Shown here: piece after piece, positions 10,084 through 20,963 of the stretch
Layout of the letters: every line of letters begins with the position of its first letter
Numbering within the stretch: the first letter of the stretch is position 1
Assembly: GCA_043228905.1 (NCBI GenBank)
Contig: JBHGNT010000009.1
Span: 9,424,001 to 9,488,000, forward strand
Length of the DNA stretch: 64,000 bases
Direction of reading: 5' to 3'
From: Azolla caroliniana
Lineage: Eukaryota > Polypodiophyta
Position numbers and translations under genes: made by a program
The notes under the pieces: generated by a model
The model's input: only the letters and a program-made list of their open reading frames with translations
Database searches by the model: none
Told to the model about the DNA's origin: nothing

Positions 10084-10459
10084 TGTTGAGAATCAAGCTC
10101 AACTTGGTCTAGTGCGTGAACTCACCTTGAGAGTGAATAGACACTCCAACGGTCAAGAGTCACCATTAAGTCACCACTTTGTATTCTAGCATTTAGTATG
10201 AGTCATAGAATCATATTCTATGACACATAACTTATGAGCTTTCACATTCCCCATGCTCCATGAGTCTTGTAGTTAATGAAGAGAGAGGGTGACTATATAA
10301 AGCCTTGTATAATGTTGAGTCTTTCTCCTTTGTTAATATACTTTACCTTGCGTATTCTCTGTGTCTTACTCCTTGTCTCTCTCACTCTCTCTCTCTCTCA
10401 TACTCACACGCAGTTCATATCTATTCCGCAGCACGGAATCCATCTCTTGATTCTTTACA
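10084..10459 (+). mobile_element. copia-type solo LTR (I1)
   Basis: It begins TGTTGAGAATCAAGCTCAAC, close to the LTR starts of copias B and C, and has a TATA box (gactatataaagcc near 10290). It then runs into a CT-rich stretch and ends …ttctttaca. A related sequence is at 46150-46565. The flanks (ggatg / atatg) do not form a clean duplication, so it may be old or a fragment. Confidence 0.55.
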
Positions 10460-11408
10460 ATATGTTATTGTGGTTTTTGTTGAAGGCTAGGGAATGTAAT
10501 TTGACCTGCTTTATGATTTTAAGTACTACGATAGCATGTGCGCTAAAGATGTTCAGGAACTTTGTTGCGCTAGAGAAGAACTCTGAACAAGTCAACTTCA
10601 TCAAAATGGGGATCCAAGGTATCTAGGATTGTCCAAATCAAGACCAAGAAGTTGGAGGAAGCATATAAACGAAACTGAAAGATTCCAACTAGCATCCCGA
10701 GAACCAATGGAGCCAATTGATGAAGAAGTAGGGGATCTTGTTGACTCGAATAACGTATTAGAGTCTGAACAGATCTTAAATTCGAATGCGTGTACCGAAA
10801 ATGCCAATGAGGACGATCTACAACAACCAACTAGTCCAGAAGAGCCCATCGTTCCAGACTTGTTGATAGATTGATTGCATATGGCTTAATGTAATTGAAC
10901 ATGATGGATTTGGAACTCATTGACTTAATTAATGCAAGCTATGATTTGTATACTTAACTCTTTCGTTCGAATATATGGTCGAGTTTGATGTTAATTTAAG
11001 TTGTGTCATATATTTCTTAAGTACATATGTTGTTGCTTACCTTTATATGGATACATGTATGAGTCAATCATTCGATAAATGCATAAATCGTTGGTATATA
11101 TGTTACAGTGTGTGTGTGTTTAACAATCAATAGGAAGGCAAAATAAACAATTCTTTATTGTATTTGTTCTTGGCCTTTACTCTCTTGGTGTCTAGTATAT
11201 ATATTGTTTGAATCATTGCTAAATGTATATAGTTACATATTAATTGTTGAACTTTGCCACTCCTAGAATCTTCGATAGTAGTGTGACTTGATCATAGTTG
11301 TTGAACTTTGACACTCTAAGAATCTTCGATAGTAGTGTAACTTGAGACAAAAAGTATAGTCAGAGGAACTTTATGATCTTAGACTCTCGTGGAATGTTAG
11401 ATAGTATG
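10460..11408. other. no gene supported; short ORF and AT-rich spacer
   Basis: A plus-strand reading of about 80 codons (10629-10874; 'RSWRKHINETERFQLASREP', acidic tail ending 'PDLLID') has no recognisable domain. It could be the end of a dead transposase or host gene. The rest is AT-rich. A near-duplicate of about 60 bp ('ttgttgaactttg' … 'aatcttcgatagtagtgtga') is at 11247-11345. Confidence 0.4.
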
Positions 11409-11570
11409 TGTCAAGAAAGAGAGAGAGAGAGAGAATTGAAAGGAAAGTATTATATTGCATTGTAAGAAGGATTACAAATAGTAGGCAAAAGAGAGCTATA
11501 GAATGGCATTGAACCAATTTGGTTTTGGGATGATTGATAGATCCCTATTTATAAGTCCCTGTAGAGTAAA

Positions 11571-11692
11571 TAGAACATTCTAGAATCTTCTAGGACATTC
11601 TAGAGTATAGAGTAATCTAGAAGGTTTCTAGAGTATTCTAGAAATTTCTAGTATATAGAACACTCTAGAATATTCTAGGTCATTCTAGAATG
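11571..11692. promoter_or_regulatory. heat-shock-element array in LTR E
   Basis: In exact 5-bp phase: GAA 11573, TTC 11578, GAA 11583, TTC 11588, GGA 11593, TTC 11598, so five of six units are perfect. Further arrays follow ('attctagaaatttc' near 11635, and GAA-CTC-GAA-TTC-GGT-TTC-GAA from about 11658). The plant HSF binding site needs three alternating units. The array lies about 20 bp upstream of the LTR TATA box in transcription direction, as in heat-activated retrotransposons. Function is inferred. Confidence 0.6.
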
Positions 11693-11760
11693 TAGAGTGA
11701 TAGAATATTCTTATGATATTAGATTATATATTCTAATAACTATACATATAAGTATATTAT

Positions 11761-11825
11761 TATAATGGTTAAGGATTTGATATGTGTATAACAAGGTTGT
11801 GGGTTCAAATCCTTTCGAGGCATAA
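11761..11825 (+). other. tRNA-like segment in LTR E
   Basis: It reads 'aatggttaagga' (A-box-like), then about 25 nt later 'gtgggttcaaatcct', a near match to the B-box GGTTCRANYCC. It aligns with the tRNA-like segment in LTR F at the same place, antisense to the element. A full cloverleaf cannot be drawn, so it is not called as a tRNA gene. Confidence 0.5.
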
Positions 11826-11844
11826 TATGAGTGTCATCATGACA

Positions 11845-14550
11845 TTATCCCCTTTTTTCGACGACACGTCTCACGGGTAGTAGGGTTTGTACTAGGACCT
11901 GGTTTATGAGGATATTGGCAATGAAATGTGGTGACCATGTTTGTGGCATTGGAAAGATTTGTTGCAAGTTCCCAAGTTTGATCATTGGGGGTATAGCCTA
12001 ACCAAGTAATACAACTTGTTGCACACGATTTTAGAATCGAGAATGGCAGCAACCTCAAATTCAGGTCCTTCCAAGAACTCAACAGGTGGGGGGGGGGGAG
12101 TTGTAAGACGACCCGGAATTGAACTTGTGGTGTAAGGTTCCAAAAGGGATACATGAAACACCGGATAAAGACGCATGTGTGGAGGGAATCCAACACGAAA
12201 TGCAACATCACTTATCTTACCAATGATCAGGTACGGGCCAAAACGTTGGTAATCCAATTTACCGCAAGGCCAAGTGGTCTTGATGTTGTGGTGGAGAAGC
12301 CATACACGATCCCCAACATGGAACTTTTTGGAGGAGTTTAGGCAATGATGATCTGCAAGCCTCTTGTGTGTAACTTGAGCATCATGAAAATTGTGGAGAA
12401 TGGTAGCGTGAATTTGTTGGAGGCGACTAAGACGATCCTCAGCAACAGGGTTGGTAAGAACGTCTGGATGCGCATTAATCGTCCACCGAGGATGATAGCC
12501 CGTATTTGCAAAAACTGGGGAATATCCTGTAGAAGAATGGATTGAGTTGTTCTAAGAGAATTCAGCCAAGTGCAAAAAATCAACCCAATCATTTTGTTGG
12601 TAGTTGATGAAACAACGAAGATATTGCTCCAAAGTCTAGTTGGTACGCTCAATTTCATTAGTCTCAGGATGATAGCCCAAAGAAAGCTTAGCCGAAATTC
12701 GGAGAAGTTTGAACATGTGCTTCCAAAACTTTAAAATGAATTGTGGACCACGATCACTAATAATATCATTCGGAAGACCATGATGCTTAAATACCTCCCA
12801 CATAACTAGATCGACCACCTCTTGCCTAGTAATAGACTTCGTACATGGCAAGAAATGTGCCATTTTGGTAAGTCGATCAACCACCGTGAGAATTGCATCA
12901 AAACCTTTTGAAACGGGAAGATCGGTAATGAAATCCAAGGATATAGATCTCCAAGGATTTTCCGGAATGGGAAGTGGTTGTAGTAAGCCATAGGATTTGT
13001 GTCTAGGACTCTTTGATCGACAGCATGTATCACAACTACGAACATACTCCTCAACAAAATGACGAAGGCAAGGCCACCAATATTGTCGAGAGACTAATTC
13101 TAGAGTTTTGCGAACTCCAAAATGTCCAGCCATTGGTGAGACATGGCAATGTTGTAAAACTTGTAGTCATGGGGGACCATCAGGAACATACAATAGGTTT
13201 TGTCAAAACAGAAAACCACCATGCCAATAGAACTGACAATAGTCATTACGGGGGTTTTTTTACTGCGAACAAGAAGCACGATCCGAGACAATATGATCCA
13301 AAACATCCTTGGTGAATTCATCAACGGCCATATGATCTCGAATGGAATCAAGAAGAGTGGAATCTTCAAGTGTTGTTATGGCATTAAGTACCATTAATCG
13401 TAGGCGATTAGGACCCAAAAGGATTTGTTTTTTATGCTCAAATGCAGGTTCCCCTTGACAAAGTTCCATATAAGTGCATCGAGAAAGAGCATCTGCTTTG
13501 CCTTGCTGCATCTCGGGGCGATATATGATGACAAAGTCGAAGTGAGTCAAAAATTGTGCCCACCGGGCTTGTTGCCGACTCAAGATTCGAGCATTTTGGA
13601 AATATGTTAGGTTCTTATGATCATTGTAGATAATGATCTGATGAGAAGAACCTTCTAGAAAATATTTCCATTGTTGAAAAGAATCCACAATTGCAAGAAG
13701 TTCTTTGTCATGGATCTCGTAGTTTATTTCTACAGCTTCAAACTTTCGGAAATGAAAGGCGACAAGGTCTAGCTGTCCATCATCTCCAATCTGCGATAAG
13801 ACACTCCCTAGTGCAAAATCGAATGCATCAGCTTCAAGGATGAAGCGTTTTGTTGGGTCGACATGTGCTAAAATAGGTGTCGTTGTAAAAGCTCGTTTTA
13901 AGCTTTCAAATGCCTCAGTTGCATCTGAACTCCATATGAATAGTTTATTTTTGTGTGTGAGTTGAGTGAACGAAAGCACGACCTTGGAATAATTGTTGAT
14001 AAATTTCCGATAAAAATTTGCAAACCCAAGAAAACATTGCACATTGTGCACTAAAAGGGGCGTCTGCCACTCTAAAATTTCTTGAACATTCATGGGGTCC
14101 ATAGCAATACCATCCAATGATAAAACATACCCCAAACATTCCACTTGATTCTGGCCAAAACTACACTTTTCTAATTTTGCGTAGAGACCATATTCTCGTA
14201 ATCGACATAATATCGGATGAACATGTTCATCATGCTCCTCTTAGGTCTTCGAGTAGATCAAAATGTCATCTAGGTAGACTATAGTGAAGATATCGAGAAA
14301 ATTGTAGGTGGATTCGTGAGACCAGATGGCATCAAAGTATATTCACAATGTCCATAGCAAGTGTAAAAAGCAGTATTCCATTCATCCCCCGGATGAATCC
14401 AAACTAGATTATATGCACCGTGAAGGTCCAACTTCGTGAAATATTTTGCTCCACTGAGACGTTCCAAAAGATTCGGGATTAATGGTAGAGCATATCTATT
14501 CCGGATAGTCACTTTGTTTAATCCTTGATAATCCATGAACAATCGAAGAG
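11845..14550 (-). pseudogene. chromovirus E pol, C-terminal part (RT, RNase H, integrase, chromodomain)
   Basis: Blocks in order on the minus strand: RT start '[19 protein letters not shown]' (14542 down), YLDD motif near 14270, then RT thumb and RNase H (14144-13260; 'PILAHVDPTKRFILEADAFD'). Integrase follows (13133-12636), with an H…CxxC zinc end ('YVRSCDTCCRSK'), Asp in 'SLDFITDLP', Asp in 'ISDRGPQF' and Glu in 'ERTN'. Last come a GPY-like segment and a chromodomain ('FEVAAILDSKIV' … 'LGYTPNDQTWE', about 12080-11930), which in chromoviruses directs insertion to marked chromatin. Several frameshifts and stops separate the blocks. The RT fingers are cut off by gypsy G. Confidence 0.85.
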
Positions 14551-14993
14551 TGTTGCCTCTTAGGAAACACGGGCCGTGGTCAGTCCTTCGACCTAGACCC
14601 CAAGGTGGATGTGGAACAATGAACAGAGCTTAATCGTACTACATAAGGAGAGAACCTCTGTGACTCCGTTGTGTGTAAGGGGAGACGGCTACAACCGACT
14701 CCTTCTCACAGGTTGCGCTTACGTACTACTACGATTACGTATCCGAGTCACAGACACTGAATTAGTCGTAGCTATACACAGAAACTCAGAGAAGATAGTA
14801 TTCTATTATCAGGCGTTCTTTTTACAATTCCCAGAATTTACACACACCTCCTTACGAGGTTTTCTGCGCTTTATATATGCAGGGTCTAATTAGCCGTTCA
14901 CGCGTCCCCGCGTGAACCGTTACATACACTACGCTTTATATAGTTTCTTATTCCTACGCTTTTGGCCGTCGGTTACTATTCCGGCGGACAACA
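14551..14993 (-). repeat. 3' LTR of gypsy G
   Basis: Starts tgttgcctcttaggaaac and ends ggcggacaaca. It is the same length as the LTR at 36884-37326, with scattered substitutions. The left flank aagag is one copy of the target duplication. Confidence 0.9.
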
Positions 14994-17868
14994 CCTGGCA
15001 CACATGTGGGACAGTGCCTTTGCACATCGGACCCATCCCGTTAATCTTTTTCCAAAATGCCCCGGATGTTTGGCTCTGTTGTGGTGTCCTCAGCCGGAGT
15101 TGATGTAGGGCCCGTAGGAGCATCGTGGTGCGGCTCCTCTGCTTGGTCGGCCTGGTTTCTCCCGGAGTCGCCTTCGCCGTGTGCGGGTGGTCCGGGTACG
15201 ATGGGATCTTCTTGAGTTCGTGGACTGGGCTCCGCTGGTAACGTGCTTGTTGTTGGCTGCTGCTCCACCTCTATTGTTACGTCCTCCGCGGTGTTGGCCG
15301 TTTTTGTGTGTCCCTGGGCGTGGGGCGGGGATTCCGCCTGGTCCGCACTATTTTCCGCATTTTCTGAAGATGGCGTGGGCTGGACCTTTTGTTGGTTAAT
15401 CATTTCGTTGTTTGGTCTTGTGGGAACTCCACTCGTTCGTCCCCGCTATTCTCCTCCATTTTCCTTGCTGGTGATCAATCCTGAGGTTCCTCTTCTTCGG
15501 CTGGGCCCGAAATTGGTGTCTCGCTGGGTTCCTCGTTTGTATGCGTTTTGTCGGTTTGTGTGATCTGGTGAAATAACTCCTCCTGACTTTCACCAAAATC
15601 ATCTAGGAGTTGTACGAGTTCTTCGGAGTGTTGGTCTGTTAACGCGCGATAGTCTTGCGCTAGGTCCTCCCGTACGGTCGCAATGCTCTCCTCGTTTAGC
15701 TTATAAAACCCTCGACCGTCTTTCCGCTAGTTCTCCCAGTCCGCACGATACGCGTGCAATTCCGCTACTTGGGTTGCCCACGCCATCCATCCTTTGTCCA
15801 ACGCCGTTTTTAATTGCGTTGTGAACCTTTCCCGGTTGGTTTGGAGAAGGATGTGCACGTTATCCGTGATGGCCTGGCAGTGGTTGCGTGCGTCTTCCAT
15901 CGACTTCTGGAGATTTGCGATTTCCTGCTGTTTAACGGTTGCCGCTTCCTCATACGTGGCCTTCAGGCCCGCCCACAGCTGGGATTCCTTTTCATGTTGT
16001 TTTTCTAATTTCCCCATTTCATTGTTTAGGTGGATTTCGAGTTGATGTCGTCTGTCTTGTTCGACTACCAACTGTTCATCAAACCATACCTTCTTTTTCT
16101 CTAATAAGGCCCGAAGCCCCGCTATTGCCGCCTCTGATTTCTTCGCGTCCTCTCATAATTGGGCATTGTCGTCTTTTGTCCGGATGTGCTGTGCCACCTC
16201 CGTAGCTAGTTTCTCTTCAAGCGTTTTTACGGCTTTTCGTCCGTTAGCCCGTATCTCCTTTTCTCTGTTGAAGGCGGTCAATTTCGGATTCCGCTAGCTG
16301 CACGGCCCTTTTTGCTTTTGAGGTGATGGCGGTCTGAGCCTCGATTTCTTCTTTGAGAGCGTCGATAACGTGGTTCGGTGGCGGGGTTTCGTGTTGCGCC
16401 GTAGTCGTATGAGCTTCTAACTCGGCGATGTGTGCGTTGGCCTTTTGTAGTTCGGCTTCGGTCATTTTAACCTTCTTCCAGACATTCTTATTTTTTATGG
16501 CCATCTCCTTGGCACCCGTGCTGACCTTTGCCAGTTCCCGATGGACTTCGACAAGGGTCGTGTTTAAGGGTGGTATTTCCATCCCTACTCGTCGTACCCC
16601 AGCGTTCCTCTGTCTGCCGACCCTGGCCAGCTGGTCCTCATCGTCGCTCTCTATTGTTTGTGTTAGGGCGCGCTCTATCATCTGTCATTCTGCATGCTCC
16701 TCGGCCATGCGTTGAGCGGTTTTGACCTATTGTGCTGCCAAGAACTCCATGAGCTCAAAAGAGCTCCCGAACTGCAAGAGGGCGCTGAATATCCGGATAT
16801 GCCAAAACCTCGCTTTCCGCCGTCAATACGGCTTTCCCTCATTGGGACTGAGTCGTAATAATCAGTCGCGGCTCCCGGATGATTTCGAAGGTTGTATTCG
16901 GCTCTACTGTTGCGGGGCCTTCGCTTGCGGTTGGTTCCTCCTCCCATGTTGGGGCCGCTAACTCCGCTAACCTGCGTTTCGCGGAGCGGGGCGGGGCCGT
17001 GGGTTGGCGGCTGGGCTGTGGTGCTGGTAGACCTCGGGGTGGAAACAGTACCGTAAGGTATTGTTGGATGATTACCCGGAGCTTTTTGCCTGCTTGGTAC
17101 GAATGAAAGCCTTCCCGTAACGCCGGCCCTGTGATGACGCCCCAGTCGACTGTACGCCCCTCAAAGGTGTCGATAATGATGCCCGCCTTCTGTTTAGGCA
17201 TCCCGTAAGCATTGACATGGACGCAGCCTACTTCCAGTAGGAACTTGGCCACTTCATGGAAGAAGGGATCTGGAATCTATTTTGTTCTATAGGCTTTGGC
17301 GGAGGATGAGTATGGGCCAAAATATCGTTGCAACACCTTTGTAGGAGGTATTTCGAAATGTCTTTCGCCTAGTGAAGATAGGTCTAACTTCTTCTGAATG
17401 GAAGAGTTTGTGACCGTGTCGATGTTAAGCCGCCTGGCGATGTCCATGGCGGAGGTGCTTCTGCGACCCGAATATAACCATCCAGGCGCTTCTCCACGAG
17501 CCATCGGCGTAGGGCAGTAGAGATGAAGATCGGTATCGCCAGGGTAGGTTCGTGGGGAGGCGACGGGTAGCAGTGGTGAGTTAGAGCTCTGAGATGTGAT
17601 GGGGAAGAAGGTGAGGAGGAGCGATGGGAGCGCTGATAGCTAGACTCTGTGTTTCTGCTTTGTGCAGAAAACCTTCTATTTCCTTCTTTTTGTGGCTTAG
17701 GGTTCCTTGGGCGGTGAGCCATCGTGGTGTCGCGTGTTCTTGAACTAGGAGTTTGTGCATGCCTTTAGTCATTTTAATAGTTTTTTTTCTTTTTCTTTTT
17801 TTTCTTTTTTTTTCTAACGGTTAGTTACCCCCTATTTTTACATTATAGTACAATTGGGCCTGTCCCTT
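14994..17868 (-). pseudogene. third ORF of gypsy G, coiled-coil rich, function unknown
   Basis: Downstream of integrase, about 2.9 kb of minus-strand sequence reads as one long protein in pieces (17722-17384, 17504-17277, 17252-16839, 16681-16244, 16071-15727, 15403-15041), interrupted by frameshifts and stops. The N-terminal part is basic/Ser-Pro rich. The middle carries 'GVITGPALREGFHSYQAGKK'. The 16681-15727 part is a strong heptad coiled coil ('AHIAELEAHTTTAQ', 'LQKSMEDARNHCQ'). The end is acidic and Pro-rich. Some Tat/Athila elements have an extra ORF at this position, sometimes termed env-like. No signal peptide or membrane segment was noticed here. Confidence 0.6.
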
Positions 17869-19111
17869 TTACGTTGCGGGTTCTCCGGCTTTGTCCTGTT
17901 CGGCGGTGAATGGGTTAGGTGGTGTAGGGCCCAGGTAAGGTTTGAGCCGAAACCCATTCACTTTTTGCCGTACTATTTCTCCAGCCAGTGTTCCTAGTTG
18001 GAACGTGCCCTGTTCCGCTCCAATTATCCAGTATGGGCCGGTCCAGCGGAAACGTAGCTTACCCGGCATCTGGCCCATGCGTGTTTGAAAAACTAGCACC
18101 GCTCGGCCCACGGCGAACTCCTTTTCCCTTGCGCTCCGATGCCGATCGACAAATGCTTTACGTCGTCGCTGTTCTTCTTCCAACACAGCCATGCTGTGGA
18201 CGCGTTTCTCCCCTAGTTCGAGGAGTTGGTAGAGCCGTTCCTCCTCTGACTTGGCTTCTGATAATCGGTTCCGTACCTAAATGCACAAACTAGGTACCCG
18301 GAATTCGACCGGCATTACCGCTTCTAGTCCAAACGCTAGCCGGAACGGTGTTGACCGTATGCTTGTTTTGTAACTAGTTCTATACGCCCATAACGCGCTC
18401 TGGAGTTTGGTATCCCAGTCCGTTCTGTTTTCATTGACGGTTTTCTTTAAAATGGTCTGTAAAGTTTTGTTCGTGGATTCCGCTAATCCATTCGCCTGCG
18501 GGTAGTATGGCGTGCTTTTCTTGTGGACGACTGCGTAATATTGTGTTAGTTCCCGAACCACCGTATTGAGGAAGTGGCTCCCCTGGTCACTGATGAGCTC
18601 AATCGGGCAGCCGAACCGGCACCAGATGTGCTCGTACAGAAATTTGGCTGTGACGGCCGCCGTATTTTCCCGTAGTGCCTTTGCTTCTACCCATTTGGTA
18701 CAGTAATCCGTGGCTACCAATATATATTTGTTACCCGTACGGGCTGCTGCTGGTGTGAAGGGCCCCACAAAATCCAATCCCCACTTTTGGAAGGGGTCCA
18801 GTGGTAGCACGGGCTGATGTGGCATCCTTGCGTCCTCCGCGGGCTGACCCATCCACTGGCACAAATCACACTTTCTACAATACTCGGATGCGTCCTTCTG
18901 TGTTGTTGGCCACCATAAGGCCGCCTGCCATACTTTGCAGGTTGTCACATTGCCTGCGTAATGGCCGTCGGTCGTGCCGCAGTGTGCCTCCTGTAACACT
19001 GCTTCTTTTTCATCCTGACCGACTCCCCGTTGCCAAATGCCGTCACTTCCTTTGTGGTATAAATACCCTTCGACCAGGCAGAAGTGACGGCTTCGGACGG
19101 CTAGTCGTTTC

Positions 19112-19921
19112 TGTTGGGAAATAGGTCCCTCCGGATGGGAAGGAAGAAGATCAGTGACGATGAACAAACAGGTCCCTCCGAATGGGAAACCGTATGAGGA
19201 GCACCCCGGCTACGGAGAGCCGGATGGTGCAGGCCCGGTATGAACCGGATGAGGAGTACCCGGCTACGGAGAGCCGGATGGTGCAGGCCCGGTATGAACC
19301 GGATGAGGAGTACCCGGCTACGGAGACCCGGATGGTGCAGACTCGGTATGAACCGGATGAGGAGTACCCGGCTACGGAGACCCGGATGGTGCAGGCCCGG
19401 TACGAACCGGATGAGGAGTACGCGGCTATGGAGAGCCGGATGGTGCAGACCCGGTATGAACCGGAGGAAGAGACATATTCGTAAATATGTTTCTGAGAGC
19501 CCATCGTGGCTATATTTGTAAATAGCCGAAAAGTCATATTAGTATAAATATGACTAAGGGCAAACTAATATTTTGTTGTTGTCAATTTTTCTCTATTACA
19601 CGAGATTCGTGTGCGTAACGTTGTACAGAGAGAGAGAGAGAGAAAGAGGTCGCTACCTCTGTTGTAACCGCCGCCTGTGGCGAAGAGCGTGAGTCCAAGG
19701 TCGATGCCTCCGTGAACTCACTGTTTTGTACATTCATACATAGTGACAGTTTGCAGCCTGTGGGCTGCCGTGGTTTTTCCCCTAGTTTGGGGTTTTCCAC
19801 GTAAACCTCCTGTGTACCATTTCTCTTCTTTGTGTCGCGTTTCATTACCTGTTTTTCTGTGTATGAAAAGAAGCTCAGTTGTGGCCGAGCGTTGCGCATA
19901 AGGAACAATCAGTTCCTGTCA
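19112..19921. mobile_element. solo LTR of family A, copy A3, with 5-bp target duplication
   Basis: It runs TGTTGGGAAATAGG to gttcctgtca, 810 bp, flanked by perfect gtttc repeats (19107-19111 and 19922-19926). It lies between RNase H and integrase of gypsy G. With A2 it shares the opening 'ggtccctccggatggga' and the TATA block. No internal domain is present, so it is a solo LTR. Confidence 0.92.
19187..19465. repeat. 54-bp tandem repeat inside LTR A3, five copies
   Basis: The word tgaaccggatgaggagtac recurs at 19241, 19295, 19349, 19403 (c for t) and in shortened form at 19457, an exact 54-bp step. As 54 is a multiple of three, it stays open and reads as an 18-residue repeat (EYPATESRMVQARYEPDE) on the plus strand. 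That reading is considered incidental. Confidence 0.92.
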
Positions 19922-20507
19922 GTTTCTTCTCGTCTGTGCGTAATTGTGGTGGAGGCAGTCCTGTAGTCAAAAAGTACGTCATTTCCATAAGCCATCGATC
20001 CGGAAAGGTGGATTCCGTTTTTTCTGCAATTGTCGCTACTCGCCAGATGTCGGCGTCCGGAAAATCGTCGTCGTCTTTCTGTACTGTTTCTCCACTCTCA
20101 AGTCTGCTCAAAAAATCCGCCACTGCGTGTTGCGTCCCTGGCCTGTGCTGAATTACGAACTCGAATTCCTGGAGTAGCAGCATCCACCGCACCAATTTCC
20201 CTGTCAGGGCTTGTTTCTCTACCAAATACAATAATGCCGAATGATCCACGTGGAACGTGAATTTCCGTCCTAGTAAATAATGTCGGAATTTATTGATGCT
20301 ATAGATCATCCATAGCGCCTCCCGCTCTGTTGTGGAATAGTTACGCTCTTCTGCTGATAATTTACGACTTGTGTAGTATACTGGCATGTACCGGTTTGGT
20401 TCGGTGAGTTGCATTAGCGTGCTTCCTATTGCTGTGTTCGAGGCGTCGATGAACACGTGAAATGGTTTCGCCCAAACTGGAGGTTGTACTACGGGGGCCT
20501 GTGTAAG

Positions 20508-20909
20508 TGTTGAGAGACAAGCTCAACATCGGCCGGATCGGTAAAGAAGCCGAGGACCGGATCGGTTGGGACCGATCGGTTAGGCTGAGTGCGTAAACCG
20601 GGAGATCGTTAGGAAAGATCTTCCGTGAGGAATATATTTGGGAGTTAGTGTAGGAGCTCTTAATGAGCATTGAAGTAATGTCAGTACTTCGGTCAGTCCT
20701 TCCAGGATTTGTATAAAAGTGTTCACTAAGCACGTCTTATGTACAGAGATTGAGTGTTATTGTTGAATATACTTTTTTGTGTTTCTCTCTGTCTCTCCTG
20801 CGTATACCGTGTAAGCCTAAGCTCTCCATTGAACCTGAATTTCCTTCCTCTGTTCTGTCTTCATACCTGCTTCCGCACGCTACTTTCTACATGGTATCAG
20901 AGCGCGAGG
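20508..20909 (+). repeat. 5' LTR of copia C and initiator-Met primer site
   Basis: The LTR (20508-20891) starts TGTTGAGAGACAAGCTCAAC and ends ctttctaca, with a TATA-like 'tttgtataaaagtg' near 20710. TGGTATCAGAGC follows immediately (20892-20903), the standard primer site for initiator-Met tRNA in plant copias. Confidence 0.92.
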
Positions 20910-20963
20910 GTTGAGAACCTCTCTGCAGCCGACACAGCTTGACGAAGAAGAACAAGAAGAACG

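Larger units (their letters stand above)
11409..11844 (-). repeat. 3' LTR of chromovirus E (436 bp)
   Basis: On the minus strand it runs TGTCATGATGAC … CTTGACA. It is bordered inside by a polypurine tract (AAAAAAGGGGATAA, 11845-11858). Order in transcription direction: antisense tRNA-like segment, heat-shock-type array, TATAAATA (starting at 11553), then AAATTGGTTCAA beginning 33 nt after the first T of the TATA box. F has the same order and the same 33-nt spacing although the intervening sequence differs. Confidence 0.85.
17869..20507 (-). pseudogene. gypsy G RNase H and integrase, split by solo LTR A3
   Basis: RNase H is at 20507-19922 ('FIDASNTAIGSTLMQL', 'YSTTEREALWMIYSINKFRHYL', 'VDHSALLYLV', 'QHAVADFLSR'). 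After LTR A3, integrase continues at 19111-18277: zinc end 'CRKCDLCQWMG', Asp in 'GLDFVGPF', Asp in 'ISDQGSHFL' and Glu in 'NGLAESTNKT'. A TAG (about 18284) interrupts, then in the same frame comes the C-terminal barrel 'RWTGPYWIIG' to 17869. RNase H removes template RNA; integrase joins cDNA to chromosomal DNA. The upstream RT lies beyond copia C at 33294. Confidence 0.85.

Noticed and set aside
19187-19465. Regular repeats suggesting a CRISPR array
   Set aside because: Head-to-tail minisatellite units without unique spacers, inside a solo LTR in plant DNA.
19182-19484. Open frames of about 100 codons with an 18-residue repeat
   Set aside because: They are translations of the 54-bp minisatellite inside LTR A3. 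Two frames are open at once and the other LTR copies do not keep them.
20592-20640. Heat-shock array in the copia C LTR ('ggaaagatcttccgtgagga')
   Set aside because: GAA and TTC words are present but not in 5-bp phase, unlike those in E and F.
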